Shown one piece after another: positions 1-9,838 of a stretch of 64,000 nt of DNA. The stretch comes from Flavobacterium lutivivi. Lineage in GTDB: Bacteria > Bacteroidota > Bacteroidia > Flavobacteriales > Flavobacteriaceae. Where the stretch lies: positions 1-64,000 of the forward strand of contig NZ_BMIM01000009.1 in NCBI RefSeq assembly GCF_014642275.1, written 5' to 3'. How positions within the stretch are numbered: the stretch's first letter is position 1; each line of letters begins with the position of its first letter. Both the position numbers and the translations under genes were made by a program. The notes under the pieces are model-generated. The model made no database searches. It was not told the origin of the DNA and worked only from the letters and a program-made list of their open reading frames with translations.

Positions 1-201
1 TTAGGTAACCAACCAAGCGCAAAAATTTATATATTTGACCGCTATGGAAAACTGTTGAAACAAATAAGTTCGACAGGCGATGGTTGGGACGGCACATTCA
101 ACGGAGCCTTGATGCCATCAACGGATTATTGGTTCTTGGTAGAATATGAAGAACAAGGTCAGATTAAAGAGTTTAAAGCCCATTTCTCATTAAAAAGATA
201 A
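1..201 (+). CDS. T9SS type B sorting domain, C-terminal end of a cell-surface protein (partial)
   Basis: Frame 1 is open from the window edge to the TAA at 199-201, giving the last 66 residues of a larger protein. The visible pattern (YIFDRYGKLLKQI, then GWDGTFNG, then DYWFLVEY, ending FSLKR) is that of the gliding-motility-associated (CHU_C, type B) C-terminal domain. In Bacteroidota this domain directs outer-membrane export by the type IX secretion system, and the cargo usually stays attached to the surface. The functional part of the protein lies outside the window and cannot be inferred. The gene converges on the aminotransferase and shares the hairpin at 211-239 with it. Confidence 0.85.
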   Translation, partial: LGNQPSAKIYIFDRYGKLLKQISSTGDGWDGTFNGALMPSTDYWFLVEYEEQGQIKEFKAHFSLKR

Positions 202-210
202 TAACAAAAT

Positions 211-239
211 AAAAAACCAGCTCGAAGAGCTGGTTTTTT
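211..239. terminator. Bidirectional intrinsic terminator
   Basis: CCAGCTC-GAA-GAGCTGG is flanked by A6 on the left and T6 on the right, so it has a U-tract in both directions. It sits between the convergent T9SS gene and the aminotransferase. Confidence 0.85.
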
Positions 240-259
240 GTTGTTTGTTAAAGAAAAAA

Positions 260-1453
260 TTATAGCATATTATATTTTTCTAAAGCGTCTTTAAGTATTT
301 CAACTGAACGAATTAAATCTTCTCTTTTCAACACATAAGCAATTCTAATTTCATCCAATCCTACATTTGGACTAGAATAAAATCCAGCAGCAGGAGCAAC
401 CATAACCGTTTCACCGTTATTCTCATAACTATCTAATAACCATTTAGCAAAATCGTCTGCGCTTTTTACAGGAAGTTTAGCAATACAATAAAATGCACCT
501 TTTGGAACAGCAACTTTAACGCCTTCAATCTTATTTAATCCTTCAATGAGAGTATCTCTACGTTCTTTATACTCATGAATAACATCATCAAAATAACTTT
601 GTGGAGTTTCTAAAGCAGCTTCGCTAGCAATTTGAGCATAGGTTGGTGGACTTAATCTAGCTTGAGCAAATTTCATCGCCGTATTCATAAGTTCTTTGTT
701 TTTTGAAACAATACAACCAATTCTTGCTCCACACATGCTATATCTTTTTGAAACTGAATCAATCATAATAGCATTTTGTTCAATTCCTGGTACATTCATT
801 ACCGAAAAATGTTTATGCCCATCATATGTAAATTCTCTGTAAACTTCATCGGCTATTAAAAATAAATCATGTTTTTTAACAATCTCAGCTAATTGTAGAA
901 TTTCATCTTTAGAATATAAATAACCTGTAGGATTTCCTGGATTGCAGATTAATATAGCTTTTGTTTTTGGAGTAATTAATTTTTCGAATGAAGTGATAGG
1001 AGGTAAAGCAAAACCTTCTTCGATAGTTGAAATAACTGGAACAACTTTTACTCCAGATGCTGTTGCAAATCCATTATAGTTTGCATAAAATGGTTCTGGG
1101 ATAATAATTTCATCGCCTGCATCCATTGTACTTCCTAAAGCAAATAATAACGCCTCTGAACCACCAGTTGTAATGATAATTTCACTCGGTTCTATCGGTA
1201 AACCGTGGTTTTTATAGTAACTAGAAAGTTTTGTTCTGTAGCTTTCAAAACCAGCTGAGTGGCTATATTCCAAAACTTTTATATCAGCATTTTTTACTGC
1301 ATTTAAAGCAACTTCTGGGGTTTTAATATCAGGTTGACCTATATTCAAATGATATACTTTGTGTCCTTTCTTTTTTGCGTTTTCCGCAAATGGAACCAAT
1401 TTTCGTATTGGAGATTCTGGCATTTGTTGCCCTTTGTTCGAAATCTTTGGCAT
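260..1453 (-). CDS. PLP-dependent aminotransferase, class I/II (aspartate-aminotransferase-like)
   Basis: This is a fold-type I aminotransferase of 397 residues that transfers an amino group between an amino acid (probably aspartate or an aromatic amino acid) and a 2-oxoacid in the cytoplasm. Visible landmarks are NIGQPDIKTP near the N-terminus, ITTGGSEAL (phosphate binding), CNPGNPTG, DEVYREF, and the PLP-lysine motif DSVSKRYSMCGARIG. The frame stays open to 1504, but I choose the ATG at 1453 because MPKISNKGQQMPESPIRKL is the usual family start; the 17 upstream residues are low-complexity. The gene stands alone, ends at a shared terminator, and is divergent from the aspartyl-protease gene. 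The substrate cannot be assigned from the sequence. Confidence 0.88.
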   Translation of the reverse strand: MPKISNKGQQMPESPIRKLVPFAENAKKKGHKVYHLNIGQPDIKTPEVALNAVKNADIKVLEYSHSAGFESYRTKLSSYYKNHGLPIEPSEIIITTGGSEALLFALGSTMDAGDEIIIPEPFYANYNGFATASGVKVVPVISTIEEGFALPPITSFEKLITPKTKAILICNPGNPTGYLYSKDEILQLAEIVKKHDLFLIADEVYREFTYDGHKHFSVMNVPGIEQNAIMIDSVSKRYSMCGARIGCIVSKNKELMNTAMKFAQARLSPPTYAQIASEAALETPQSYFDDVIHEYKERRDTLIEGLNKIEGVKVAVPKGAFYCIAKLPVKSADDFAKWLLDSYENNGETVMVAPAAGFYSSPNVGLDEIRIAYVLKREDLIRSVEILKDALEKYNML

Positions 1454-1583
1454 GTTAAATTTATTTAGTGCCACAAATTTGCGATTTTTTATTTTTTTAG
1501 GCAATTAAACATCAAATATTTATATTTTGTTAAATTTTTTTTCAAATAATATTTATTCCTAAATTTATCAAAATTGAACTTAC

Positions 1584-2903
1584 ATGAAGAGTAACTTTAT
1601 TTTATTTTTTGTATTCTTTTTTTCTTTAAATATTTTTTCGCAATCTGAGTTTAAAATTATTAATGATAAAAGAAAAGTTGTTATACCTTTTAAATCTATC
1701 AACAACTTGATTTTTATACCAGTAGTAGTCAATAATGTGCCTTTAACATTTTTGTTGGATACTGGTGTACAACAAACTATTATATTCAGTTTGGCTGAAG
1801 GAGAAGATTTAAAACTTTTAAATGTAGAGTCAATTAAATTGAAAGGATTAGGAAGTAAAGATGCCATAGATGCTTACAGTTCAACAAAAAATAAAATTCA
1901 GATTAAAAACTTTGTTGACGAAAATCATGAAATTTATATAGTATTAAATCAGGAATTTAATTTTTCCTCGCAGGTAGGAATTCCAGTAAACGGAATTTTA
2001 GGGTATGATTTCTTTAAAGATTATAGAATAGAAATTGATTACAATAGAAAAAAAGTTATTGTGTATTCCAGTCAAGACAAATCTATTCTTAAGAAAATTA
2101 AAAAGCTTAATCCTTATGATATAACAATAGAAATGTTCAAACCATATATTTATGCTGAGATGAAAGAAAATAATACCAGCAAGTCTCTAAAATTTTTACT
2201 CGATACAGGGAATAGTGATGCGCTTTGGCTTTTTGAAAACAAACATAAAGACATAAACTTGCCTTCAAAAACGATTGATGATTTTTTGGGAAGAGGTTTT
2301 AGTGGTGATATATTTGGTAAAAGAGGTAGAGTAAAATCATTTACTTTTGGAAACCATGTTTTTAATGAGCCAATTGCAACTTATCCTGATTCGACTTCAG
2401 TCAAAAGTGTAAATTTTGTTGAAAATAGAGCGGGTTCAATTGGTGGTGAAATTTTATCACGATATAACTTAATCTTTGATTATCCAAATAATAAATTATA
2501 TGCATCACCTAACCAAAAAATTGATGAAGATTTTCACTTTAACATGAGCGGAATAGAAGTTGAACACGCAGGACTCGAATGGGTAAACGAAACTTATGAA
2601 TCAAATGGAAGTGGAATAAAAATATTCAAAGAGCAAGACCAAAAAAAAAATAGTTTGCAGATTAGGTTTGTTTTAAAACCAGTTTTTAAAATATCAAGTA
2701 TCCGAAAAAATTCTTCCGCAGATGAAGCTGGCGCCAAAAAAGGTGATAGAATTATTAGTGTCAACGGGATAAGTACTCACAATTTGACTATAGAAAAGAT
2801 AAACCAACTATTGAAGTCTGAAGAAGGAAAATTCATTAGTATGGAACTCGAACGAAACGGCATACCGATGAAAATAAAATTTCAGTTAAAAAAAATCATA
2901 TAA
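1584..2903 (+). CDS. Secreted retropepsin-like aspartyl protease with C-terminal PDZ domain
   Basis: The protein has 439 residues with a signal peptide (about 1-20, ending IFSQ). Two retropepsin-like lobes each carry a catalytic motif: LLDTG at 57-61 and LLDTGNSDALW from 205. A PDZ domain follows at about 365-435 (SSADEAGAKKGDRIISVNG). Two DTG motifs in one chain suggest a self-contained bilobed active site rather than the homodimer of viral retropepsins. The order (aspartyl protease pair, then PDZ) is common in Bacteroidota periplasmic or surface proteins of unknown substrate. It is probably exported to the periplasm or outer membrane. There is no operon partner. The 3' end is closed by the hairpin at 2904-2933, shared with the convergent DUF1573 gene. 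Confidence 0.85.
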   Translation: MKSNFILFFVFFFSLNIFSQSEFKIINDKRKVVIPFKSINNLIFIPVVVNNVPLTFLLDTGVQQTIIFSLAEGEDLKLLNVESIKLKGLGSKDAIDAYSSTKNKIQIKNFVDENHEIYIVLNQEFNFSSQVGIPVNGILGYDFFKDYRIEIDYNRKKVIVYSSQDKSILKKIKKLNPYDITIEMFKPYIYAEMKENNTSKSLKFLLDTGNSDALWLFENKHKDINLPSKTIDDFLGRGFSGDIFGKRGRVKSFTFGNHVFNEPIATYPDSTSVKSVNFVENRAGSIGGEILSRYNLIFDYPNNKLYASPNQKIDEDFHFNMSGIEVEHAGLEWVNETYESNGSGIKIFKEQDQKKNSLQIRFVLKPVFKISSIRKNSSADEAGAKKGDRIISVNGISTHNLTIEKINQLLKSEEGKFISMELERNGIPMKIKFQLKKII

Positions 2904-2933
2904 AAAAATCCCTGAAAACTCAGGGACTTTTTT
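2904..2933. terminator. Bidirectional intrinsic terminator
   Basis: TCCCTGA-AAAC-TCAGGGA (2909-2926) has A-rich and T-rich flanks. The T-tract overlaps the stop codon of the minus-strand DUF1573 gene at 2932-2934. Confidence 0.85.
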
Positions 2934-3366
2934 ATTGCATAATTGGACTTGTATTTTTTTTCTCCAGAAGGTTTACAACTGGTTTTACAATCACTTCACC
3001 TTTAATCTTTAGAGCAACTCTGCCTTCTTCAACATTAATCGCATTCGTTTCAACAGTAATTGTTTTTCTTATAGGACCAGGATTCATGTTATACTTCACA
3101 TCAATCTTTCCGGTTTGTCCAGGCTGAATAGGTTCAGTAGGTTTGCTGGGAACAGTACAACCACACGATGACTGTACATTTTTTATAATCAATGGTTCGT
3201 CGCCAGTATTAGTAAACTCAAAAGAACGAATACCACTGTCTTCTTCCTTAGTTACAGTTCCATAGTCAATAGTATTGTCTTTATCCTTAAACTCAATTTT
3301 TGCACCTTTTTGGGAAAATCCCATAAAACTCAAAGTTAAAAAGGCAATAAGTATTATTTTCTTCAT
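2932..3366 (-). CDS. DUF1573 domain secreted protein
   Basis: 144 residues with an N-terminal signal peptide (MKKIILIAFLTLSFMGFSQ). The mature part matches DUF1573: IDYGTVTKEEDSGIRSFEF, then the CGC-containing signature NVQSSCGCTVPSKP, then PGQTGKIDVKYN. The family is an Ig-like beta-sandwich of periplasmic or outer-membrane proteins, very widespread in Bacteroidota, with no assigned enzymatic role. The conserved SCGC cysteine pair could form a disulfide or bind metal (inference). The gene stands alone and is divergent from valS. A possible -7 box upstream (TATTTTTA) deviates by one base from TAnnTTTG. Confidence 0.88.
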   Translation of the reverse strand: MKKIILIAFLTLSFMGFSQKGAKIEFKDKDNTIDYGTVTKEEDSGIRSFEFTNTGDEPLIIKNVQSSCGCTVPSKPTEPIQPGQTGKIDVKYNMNPGPIRKTITVETNAINVEEGRVALKIKGEVIVKPVVNLLEKKNTSPIMQ

Positions 3367-3459
3367 AGGTTAAAATATTTCTTTGGTTTTGTAAAAATAC
3401 TTTCTTTCGATTTAAACTCAAAAAATTAATTCTTAATTTTTTCTAAACTAGTTATTACT

Positions 3460-3467
3460 TACTTTTG
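3460..3467 (+). promoter_or_regulatory. -7 promoter box of valS
   Basis: TACTTTTG is a perfect match to the Bacteroidota -7 consensus TAnnTTTG, about 150 bases upstream of valS. No clear TTG is seen at -33. The expected start of transcription is near 3471, leaving an unusually long leader of about 145 nt. Confidence 0.55.
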
Positions 3468-3470
3468 CAG

Positions 3471-3616
3471 AAAGATTTACAAATCTCATGCCAATTATTT
3501 TTTGGAGCAAAACGCTTGCGTTTTTGTAAAATCCATTTTCCCGCTTTTCAATCGGGGCTATGTCGAAAACAAAGGGAATTTTTGTAACTTCTGGAATAAA
3601 ATAAAAGCAAGAAAGA
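3471..3616 (+). other. Long valS leader with hairpin and mini-ORF
   Basis: This 146-nt leader holds a 13-codon ORF (ATG at 3488, stop ending 3529). Within it lies a small stem, AAAACG-CTTG-CGTTTT (3509-3524), followed by T's, resembling a weak terminator. A second short stem is CCCG/CGGG (about 3541-3557). The mini-ORF has no run of valine codons and I see no T-box sequence, so classic attenuation by charged tRNA-Val is not supported. Confidence 0.3.
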
Positions 3617-6244
3617 ATGATACCAGCACAATTTGATGCCAAACAAGTAGAAAAAAAATGGTATGACTACTGGATGGAAAACAAGTATTTCCATTCTACA
3701 CCAGACCATAGAACACCTTATACTATTGTAATTCCACCACCAAATGTGACAGGAGTTTTGCACATGGGACATATGTTGAACAATACTATTCAAGATGTGT
3801 TAATCCGTCGTGCACGTTTAAAAGGATTCAACGCTTGTTGGGTTCCAGGAACTGATCATGCATCTATTGCAACCGAAGCAAAAGTGGTAGCCAAATTAAA
3901 ATCGGAAGGAATCAATAAATCTGATTTAACGCGTGAGGAGTTTTTAAAGCATGCGTTTGACTGGACCGAAAAATACGGTGGAACTATCTTAGAACAATTA
4001 AAACAATTGGGTTGTTCTTGTGATTGGGATAGAACTAAATTTACAATGGATGACGACATGTCGGCTTCAGTAATCAAATCATTTGTTGATTTATACAGCA
4101 AAGGCATGATTTACCGCGGTTACCGAATGGTAAATTGGGATCCAGAAGCAAAAACTACATTGTCTGATGAAGAAGTTATTTATGAAGAAAGACAAGGAAA
4201 ATTATACCATTTAAAGTATCAAATCGAAGGAAGTGAAGAGTTTGTAACTATCGCAACTACGCGTCCTGAAACTATTTTAGGCGATACTGCCATTTGTATT
4301 CATCCTGAAGACGAACGTTATTTCCATTTAAAAGGTAAAAAAGCCATTGTTCCTATTTGCAACCGAGTTATTCCTATTATTTTCGACGAATATGTTGATA
4401 TGGAATTTGGTACGGGTTGTTTAAAAGTAACGCCTGCACACGATGTAAATGATAAAACATTAGGCGACAAACACGGTTTAGAAATCATCGATATTTTCAA
4501 TGAAGACGCTACTTTAAATTCATTCGGATTGCATTATGAAGGTAAAGATCGTTTCGAAGTTCGTAAGGAAATTGAAAAAGAATTAGAATCTATTGGTGCT
4601 TTGGCAAAAGTTGAAAACCACGTAAATAATGTTGGAACATCTGAAAGAACAAAAGCGGTAATCGAACCAAGATTATCAGATCAATGGTTCTTGAAAATGG
4701 ACGAGTTAGTGAAGCCTGCTATTAAAGCTGTTTTAGAATCCGATGAGATTAAGTTACATCCATCTCGTTTCAATAATACCTATGCACATTGGTTAAATAA
4801 TATCCGCGATTGGAATATTTCACGACAATTGTGGTGGGGACAACAAATTCCGGCTTATTATTATGGTGATGGAAAAGAAGATTTTGTTGTTGCTGAGACT
4901 ATTGAAGACGCTTTGGTTTTAGCTAAAGAAAAAACCAACAACCAAGAACTAACAACTAATAACCTAAAACAAGATCCAGATGCCTTGGATACTTGGTTTT
5001 CCTCTTGGTTATGGCCAATTTCTGTTTTTGGAGGTATGATGGATCCTGAAAATGAAGAATTCAAATATTACTATCCAACTAATGATTTGGTTACAGGTCC
5101 GGATATTTTATTCTTCTGGGTAGCCCGAATGATTATTGCAGGATATGAATATACCGGTGAAAAGCCGTTTTCAAATGTATATTTAACTGGTTTAGTACGT
5201 GATAAACAAGGCCGTAAAATGTCTAAATCACTAGGGAATTCTCCTGAACCACTTGGATTAATTGAAAAGTTTGGTGCCGACGGAGTTCGTGTTGGTTTGT
5301 TATTGAGTTCATCTGCGGGTAATGACATTTTATTCGATGAAGAATTGTGTAATCAAGGTAAAGGTTTTGCTAATAAAATTTGGAATGCTTTCCGTTTAAT
5401 TAAAGGATGGGAAGTAGCGGATATTGCCCAACCTGAATCATCAAAGGTTGCTATTGAATGGTACGAAGCGAAATTGCAAAAGACGTTAGTTGAGATTGAA
5501 GATAACTTTGATAAATATAGAATTTCTGATGCTTTAATGGGAATTTATAAATTGGTATGGGATGATTTCTGTTCTTGGTTCTTAGAAATGATTAAGCCAG
5601 GATACCAACAACCTATTGATACAACCACATTCAATAAAGCAATTGAAATGTTAGAAGCGAATTTGAAATTATTACATCCTTTTATGCCGTTCTTAACGGA
5701 GGAAATTTGGCAGTATATTGCCGAAAGAACTCCAGATGAAGCTTTAATTGTAGCTTCTTGGCCTGAAATGAAAGCTTTTGATGAGAAAATAATTTCGGAT
5801 TTTGAATTGGCAACTGAAGTAATTTCAGGAATTCGAACAATTAGAAAAGACAAAAACATTCCATTTAAAGAAACTATTGAATTAAAAGTTGTTAATAACG
5901 AAAAATCCTCAACGTATTTCGATTCAGTAATCATGAAACTTGGAAATATTGTAGATTTACAATATGTAGAGGAAAAAGTAAATGGAGCATTGTCCTACCG
6001 TGTAAAATCAAATGAATATTTCATACCTGTCGGAGGAAATGTTGATGTGGCTGCTGAAATAGCTAAATTAACAGAAGAATTAAATTATACGAAAGGTTTC
6101 TTACGTTCTGTTCAAGGGAAGTTATCGAATGAAAAATTTGTTAGTGGTGCACCAGAACAAGTTATAGCTAATGAACGCAAAAAAGAAGCAGATGCGTTGG
6201 CTAAAATTGCTACTTTAGAGCAGAGTTTAGCAAGTTTACAATAA
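3617..6244 (+). CDS. valS: Valyl-tRNA synthetase
   Basis: An 875-residue class Ia aminoacyl-tRNA synthetase that charges tRNA-Val with valine in the cytoplasm. The HIGH motif appears in [16 protein letters not shown] (about 40-55). The editing (CP1) domain includes [13 protein letters not shown]. The catalytic half includes [13 protein letters not shown] and the KMSKS loop [10 protein letters not shown]. The anticodon-binding domain follows, and the C-terminus (about 815-875) is the valyl-specific coiled-coil arm. The length is normal for the family. An Asn/Thr-rich stretch ([16 protein letters not shown]) precedes the DTWFSSWL motif at a naturally variable position. The 3' end is closed by a strong hairpin at 6246-6277. 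Confidence 0.98.
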   Translation: MIPAQFDAKQVEKKWYDYWMENKYFHSTPDHRTPYTIVIPPPNVTGVLHMGHMLNNTIQDVLIRRARLKGFNACWVPGTDHASIATEAKVVAKLKSEGINKSDLTREEFLKHAFDWTEKYGGTILEQLKQLGCSCDWDRTKFTMDDDMSASVIKSFVDLYSKGMIYRGYRMVNWDPEAKTTLSDEEVIYEERQGKLYHLKYQIEGSEEFVTIATTRPETILGDTAICIHPEDERYFHLKGKKAIVPICNRVIPIIFDEYVDMEFGTGCLKVTPAHDVNDKTLGDKHGLEIIDIFNEDATLNSFGLHYEGKDRFEVRKEIEKELESIGALAKVENHVNNVGTSERTKAVIEPRLSDQWFLKMDELVKPAIKAVLESDEIKLHPSRFNNTYAHWLNNIRDWNISRQLWWGQQIPAYYYGDGKEDFVVAETIEDALVLAKEKTNNQELTTNNLKQDPDALDTWFSSWLWPISVFGGMMDPENEEFKYYYPTNDLVTGPDILFFWVARMIIAGYEYTGEKPFSNVYLTGLVRDKQGRKMSKSLGNSPEPLGLIEKFGADGVRVGLLLSSSAGNDILFDEELCNQGKGFANKIWNAFRLIKGWEVADIAQPESSKVAIEWYEAKLQKTLVEIEDNFDKYRISDALMGIYKLVWDDFCSWFLEMIKPGYQQPIDTTTFNKAIEMLEANLKLLHPFMPFLTEEIWQYIAERTPDEALIVASWPEMKAFDEKIISDFELATEVISGIRTIRKDKNIPFKETIELKVVNNEKSSTYFDSVIMKLGNIVDLQYVEEKVNGALSYRVKSNEYFIPVGGNVDVAAEIAKLTEELNYTKGFLRSVQGKLSNEKFVSGAPEQVIANERKKEADALAKIATLEQSLASLQ

Positions 6245-6245
6245 A

Positions 6246-6277
6246 CAAAAAATCCCGATTTATTCGGGATTTTTTAT
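6246..6277. terminator. Bidirectional intrinsic terminator
   Basis: AATCCCGA-TTTAT-TCGGGATT is flanked by A's and T's between the convergent valS and antiporter genes. The right T-tract overlaps the antiporter stop codon (6274-6276). Confidence 0.88.
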
Positions 6278-7497
6278 TTCTGTTTTATTTCTAATTTGTC
6301 AAAGCATCTTTTGAGCATTATTGGTGTGGTTAGTGTTGTCAATACACCCATTATCACCAGAATTGAAAATATTTCATCAGATATTAATCCTGCTTTATAC
6401 GCAATATTTGCTATAACTAATTCCATTATTCCTCTTGCGTTCAATCCTATGCCCAATGTTAAAGCTGTTTTATTTGATAGACCAGCAAATTTTCCACCTG
6501 CATAACCTCCAAAAATTTTAGAACCATAGGATATAATAATTACCATTGCAAGCAAACCTATGTTTTGGATTGATGAAAAATTAAATTCCAGACCAATTCC
6601 TGCAAAAAATATTGGTGCCAAAAATCCCATAGCCAAACTATTCGTTGTACTTTCTATGGTTTTAAGATTTTTTTCTCCAATAATGCTTTTGCTTATAAAC
6701 ATGGAAGCAATAAAAGCACCAACAATAAAGTGAAATCCTAATGTTTCGGTTAATGTTGAAAAAAGCAATATAAATGCAAAAAAGAGAGCAAATAACGGTT
6801 CTCTTCCCTTTAGAATAGATAAAAATTTGTTGATGTAGTTTTCAATGTAATTTTCTTTTTGCGAAACTTTCTTTAGAAAAACATAGAAAAAAATCAAGAT
6901 GAATATAAAAGCCAATAATTTTAATAATGAGAAAAAAGCAACCTTCAATATCACATCAGTTGTCATATCTGTTCCTTTTATATCAAGTAGAACGCTTAGT
7001 ATTGTAAGAGCCAATACATCATCAAAAATAGCAACAGAAATTATCTTTTGGCCAACTTCAGAGTTTATTTTTCCTAAATCCATGAGAATTCTAATGCTAA
7101 CAGGTAAAGCAGTTATTGCTACACATAAGCCAATAAAAACTGAAGTCATAATTTCTTCACCAAAAAAGTGACCTACTAAAAAACCACAAATGATAGGAAA
7201 GAAAAATGCTAATATTGAAATGATAAAGTTCTTTCCTCTTGACGATTTAATAATATCGTCAATGTTTATTTCCAGACCTGCAATTATTACTAACAAAAAA
7301 ACCCCCAACTCAGAAATCACTTTGATATCCTCTGTTCTATGAATGATATTCAATAAACTTGGACCCAAAATTATCCCAGCAATTATTTCACCTATCATTG
7401 CCGGTTGTTTAAATCTCTCAAATATTTCACCGAATAATCTAGCAAACACCAATAGAATGAGCAGATTTGTAAAAAAAGGAAGTTCTAAGTGTGGCAT
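6274..7497 (-). CDS. Cation:proton antiporter, CPA2 (Kef/NapA-like) family
   Basis: A 407-residue inner-membrane protein made almost entirely of hydrophobic helices, about 12-13 in number. Family landmarks are the N-terminal FKQPAMIGEIIAGIILGP repeat, the ion-binding pair in VAIFDDVLAL (two adjacent Asp, typical of electrogenic CPA2 members), FIVGAFIASMF, and the late GIGLNARGIMELVIANIAYKAG. It lacks the cytosolic TrkA-N/RCK domain of KefB/KefC, so it is the short exchanger form. It probably exchanges Na+ or K+ for H+ in pH and salt homeostasis. It is transcribed alone, divergent from the E1 dehydrogenase gene. Confidence 0.87.
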   Translation of the reverse strand: MPHLELPFFTNLLILLVFARLFGEIFERFKQPAMIGEIIAGIILGPSLLNIIHRTEDIKVISELGVFLLVIIAGLEINIDDIIKSSRGKNFIISILAFFFPIICGFLVGHFFGEEIMTSVFIGLCVAITALPVSIRILMDLGKINSEVGQKIISVAIFDDVLALTILSVLLDIKGTDMTTDVILKVAFFSLLKLLAFIFILIFFYVFLKKVSQKENYIENYINKFLSILKGREPLFALFFAFILLFSTLTETLGFHFIVGAFIASMFISKSIIGEKNLKTIESTTNSLAMGFLAPIFFAGIGLEFNFSSIQNIGLLAMVIIISYGSKIFGGYAGGKFAGLSNKTALTLGIGLNARGIMELVIANIAYKAGLISDEIFSILVIMGVLTTLTTPIMLKRCFDKLEIKQK

Positions 7498-7652
7498 ACT
7501 AAATTTTATTCATCTGTGTTTGATTGTTAGCAAATTTATCAATTATTTGTAATTCTTAATTACCGTATCATTTTTAATTAAAAAAACGGTCATTTTTTAT
7601 CAATTTTATAAAATTAAAATCATTAAATCTAAATCGTTTGCGTTGAGTTTTC

Positions 7653-7660
7653 TATTTTTG
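7653..7660 (+). promoter_or_regulatory. -7 promoter box of the E1 dehydrogenase gene
   Basis: TATTTTTG is a perfect TAnnTTTG box ending 20 bases before the ATG at 7681. The TTG in TCGTTTGCG lies upstream at a shorter than usual distance. Confidence 0.55.
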
Positions 7661-7680
7661 TCGCGCAAATTTTTATTCCA

Positions 7681-9657
7681 ATGAAATTCGATAGAAAAGA
7701 TTTTTCAAACACACAATTATTAAATTTATATAAAAAACTTTTAAAACCTAGATTGATAGAGGAGAAGATGCTTATTCTTCTTCGTCAAGGTAAAGTTTCT
7801 AAATGGTTTTCTGGCATTGGACAAGAAGCGATTTCTGTTGGAATTACAGCGGCTTTGGATAGTGATGAATACATTTTACCAATGCACCGAAATCTTGGTG
7901 TTTTTACGGGTAGAGATATTCCGTTGAGTAAATTATTTAGCCAATGGCAAGGTAAAAAAAGTGGTTTTACTAAAGGACGTGATAGAAGTTTTCACTTTGG
8001 TACGCAAGAATACAAAATCATCGGTATGATTTCTCATCTTGGGCCACAAATGGGTGTTGCAGATGGAATTGCATTGGCAAACAAATTAAAGAAAAACGGT
8101 AAAGTAACAGCAGTCTTTACAGGAGAAGGCGCAACGAGTGAAGGTGATTTTCATGAAGCATTGAACATTGCTGCCGTTTGGGATTTACCCGTTTTGTTTG
8201 TTATTGAAAATAATGGTTACGGACTTTCAACACCAACCAATGAGCAATATCGTTGTGAAAATCTTGCCGATAGAGGTAAAGGTTATGGAATGGAAAGTTA
8301 TATTATAGATGGTAATAATATTCTAGAAGTTTTTTCAAAAATTTCAGAGTTGAAGCAATCAATGATTGAAAATCCACGTCCTGTTTTGCTAGAGTTTAAA
8401 ACCTTTAGAATGCGTGGTCATGAAGAAGCGAGTGGAACCAAATATGTGCCACAAGATTTGATGGATGAATGGGCAAAGAAAGACCCAATTTCTAATTATG
8501 CTAATTATTTGAAAGATATAGGTGTGCTTTCTGATGAAATTGATGAAGATTACAAGAAAGCAATCAAAAAAGAAATCGACGACCATTGGGCAATTACACA
8601 AGCAGAACCAGAATTGGTAGCAGATCTTGAAGAAGAATTAAATGATGTTTATGCACCATATACTTTTGAAGAGATCAATCCATCAGAAGAAAAAGAAAAT
8701 ATTCGTGTGATTGATGCTATTTCTCAAGCGTTAAGCCAATCTATGGAACGCCATGACAACTTAGTTATCATGGGACAAGATATTGCTGAATATGGTGGAG
8801 CATTTAAAATTACGGAAGGTTTTGTAGAAAAGTTTGGTAAAGATAGAGTTCGAAATACACCTATTTGCGAAAGCGCTGTGGTTTCTGCGGCAAACGGTTT
8901 ATCTATAAATGGTATGAAAGCCGTTGTAGAAATGCAATTTGCTGATTTTGTTTCAACAGGATTTAATCCAATCGTTAATCTTTTAGCAAAGCAACATTAT
9001 CGTTGGTGTGAAAAAAGTGATGTTGTAGTTAGAATGCCTTGTGGAGGTGGAACACAAGCTGGACCATTTCATTCGCAAACTAATGAAGCTTGGTTTACCA
9101 AAACACCTGGTTTAAAAGTAGTTTATCCAGCATTTCCTTATGATGCAAAAGGTTTATTGAATACCGCTATCAATGATCCAAATCCGGTGATGTATTTTGA
9201 ACATAAATTATTATATCGTTCTATTTATCAAGATGTCCCAAAAGATTATTATACTATTCCATTTGGAAAAGCGTCTTTGCTCAAAGAAGGTCATCAAGTA
9301 ACTATTATTACTTTTGGTTCTGGTGTGCATTGGGCTTTGGAAACCTTAACTAAAAACCCTGAAATATCAGCCGATTTGATAGATTTAAGAACATTGCAAC
9401 CTCTTGATACTGAAACTATTTTTGCATCAGTTAAAAAAACAAATAGAGTAGTCATTCTTACCGAAGATACTCTTTTCGGAAGTGTTGCTTCAGATATATC
9501 GTCGATGATTATGGAAAATTGCTTTGAAAATCTCGATGCTCCAGTAAAACGAGTGGGAAGTATAGAAAGTGCTATACCATTTATGAAAGCATTGGAAGAT
9601 CAATATTTACCAAAACAACGATTTGAGAAGGAATTATTAGAATTGTTGAAATACTAG
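7681..9657 (+). CDS. 2-oxoacid dehydrogenase E1, fused alpha and beta subunits
   Basis: The 658-residue protein fuses the E1 alpha subunit (about 1-310) to the E1 beta subunit (about 335-658). The alpha half has the [11 protein letters not shown] region and the thiamine-diphosphate motif [15 protein letters not shown]...[10 protein letters not shown]. The beta half has the [18 protein letters not shown] and [16 protein letters not shown] regions. This single-chain form is the usual branched-chain or broad 2-oxoacid E1 of Flavobacteria. It decarboxylates 2-oxoacids and hands the acyl group to a lipoyl E2, which is not encoded here. Branched-chain substrates are most likely by homology, but pyruvate-type activity cannot be excluded. 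A strong terminator follows. Confidence 0.9.
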   Translation: MKFDRKDFSNTQLLNLYKKLLKPRLIEEKMLILLRQGKVSKWFSGIGQEAISVGITAALDSDEYILPMHRNLGVFTGRDIPLSKLFSQWQGKKSGFTKGRDRSFHFGTQEYKIIGMISHLGPQMGVADGIALANKLKKNGKVTAVFTGEGATSEGDFHEALNIAAVWDLPVLFVIENNGYGLSTPTNEQYRCENLADRGKGYGMESYIIDGNNILEVFSKISELKQSMIENPRPVLLEFKTFRMRGHEEASGTKYVPQDLMDEWAKKDPISNYANYLKDIGVLSDEIDEDYKKAIKKEIDDHWAITQAEPELVADLEEELNDVYAPYTFEEINPSEEKENIRVIDAISQALSQSMERHDNLVIMGQDIAEYGGAFKITEGFVEKFGKDRVRNTPICESAVVSAANGLSINGMKAVVEMQFADFVSTGFNPIVNLLAKQHYRWCEKSDVVVRMPCGGGTQAGPFHSQTNEAWFTKTPGLKVVYPAFPYDAKGLLNTAINDPNPVMYFEHKLLYRSIYQDVPKDYYTIPFGKASLLKEGHQVTIITFGSGVHWALETLTKNPEISADLIDLRTLQPLDTETIFASVKKTNRVVILTEDTLFGSVASDISSMIMENCFENLDAPVKRVGSIESAIPFMKALEDQYLPKQRFEKELLELLKY

Positions 9658-9662
9658 AAAAC

Positions 9663-9692
9663 AAAAAGGAGTTCAATTTGAACTCCTTTTTT
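9663..9692. terminator. Bidirectional intrinsic terminator
   Basis: GGAGTTCA-ATT-TGAACTCC is flanked by A5 and T7. It separates the E1 gene from the convergent minus-strand catabolic operon. Its right end touches the stop codon of the small membrane protein at 9692-9694. Confidence 0.88.
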
Positions 9693-9838
9693 TATTTCAA
9701 TAATTTGATTACCAGAATATAAATAATTATCAGTATTGGAACGCACATAACGAAATACAATCCAAAAAGATATAGCATATATAGTCCGCCAAAAGCAAAT
9801 AGACCAAAAGCAATTTTATTTTGAATTCTTTTATTCAT
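9692..9838 (-). CDS. Small membrane protein, 48 residues, at the end of the catabolic operon
   Basis: Reading the minus strand from the ATG at 9838-9836 gives MNKRIQNKIAFGLFAFGG and then a strongly hydrophobic stretch with one long or two short membrane helices, ending in IKLLK. Its ATG overlaps the stop codon of the maleate isomerase gene in the arrangement TAATG, so it is probably translationally coupled to it. The terminator follows directly, so it is the last gene of the operon. I do not recognise the family. A role in aromatic-acid or maleate transport is a guess from position only. Confidence 0.6.
   Translation of the reverse strand: MNKRIQNKIAFGLFAFGGLYMLYLFGLYFVMCVPILIIIYILVIKLLK

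Noticed and set aside
3471-3616. T-box riboswitch upstream of valS
   Set aside because: No T-box sequence or specifier stem is visible, and Bacteroidota generally lack T-boxes.
4921-4977. Insertion of word-like repeat into valS ([14 protein letters not shown])
   Set aside because: Valyl-tRNA synthetases of this lineage have an Asn-rich segment of similar length at this point, so convergence is simpler.
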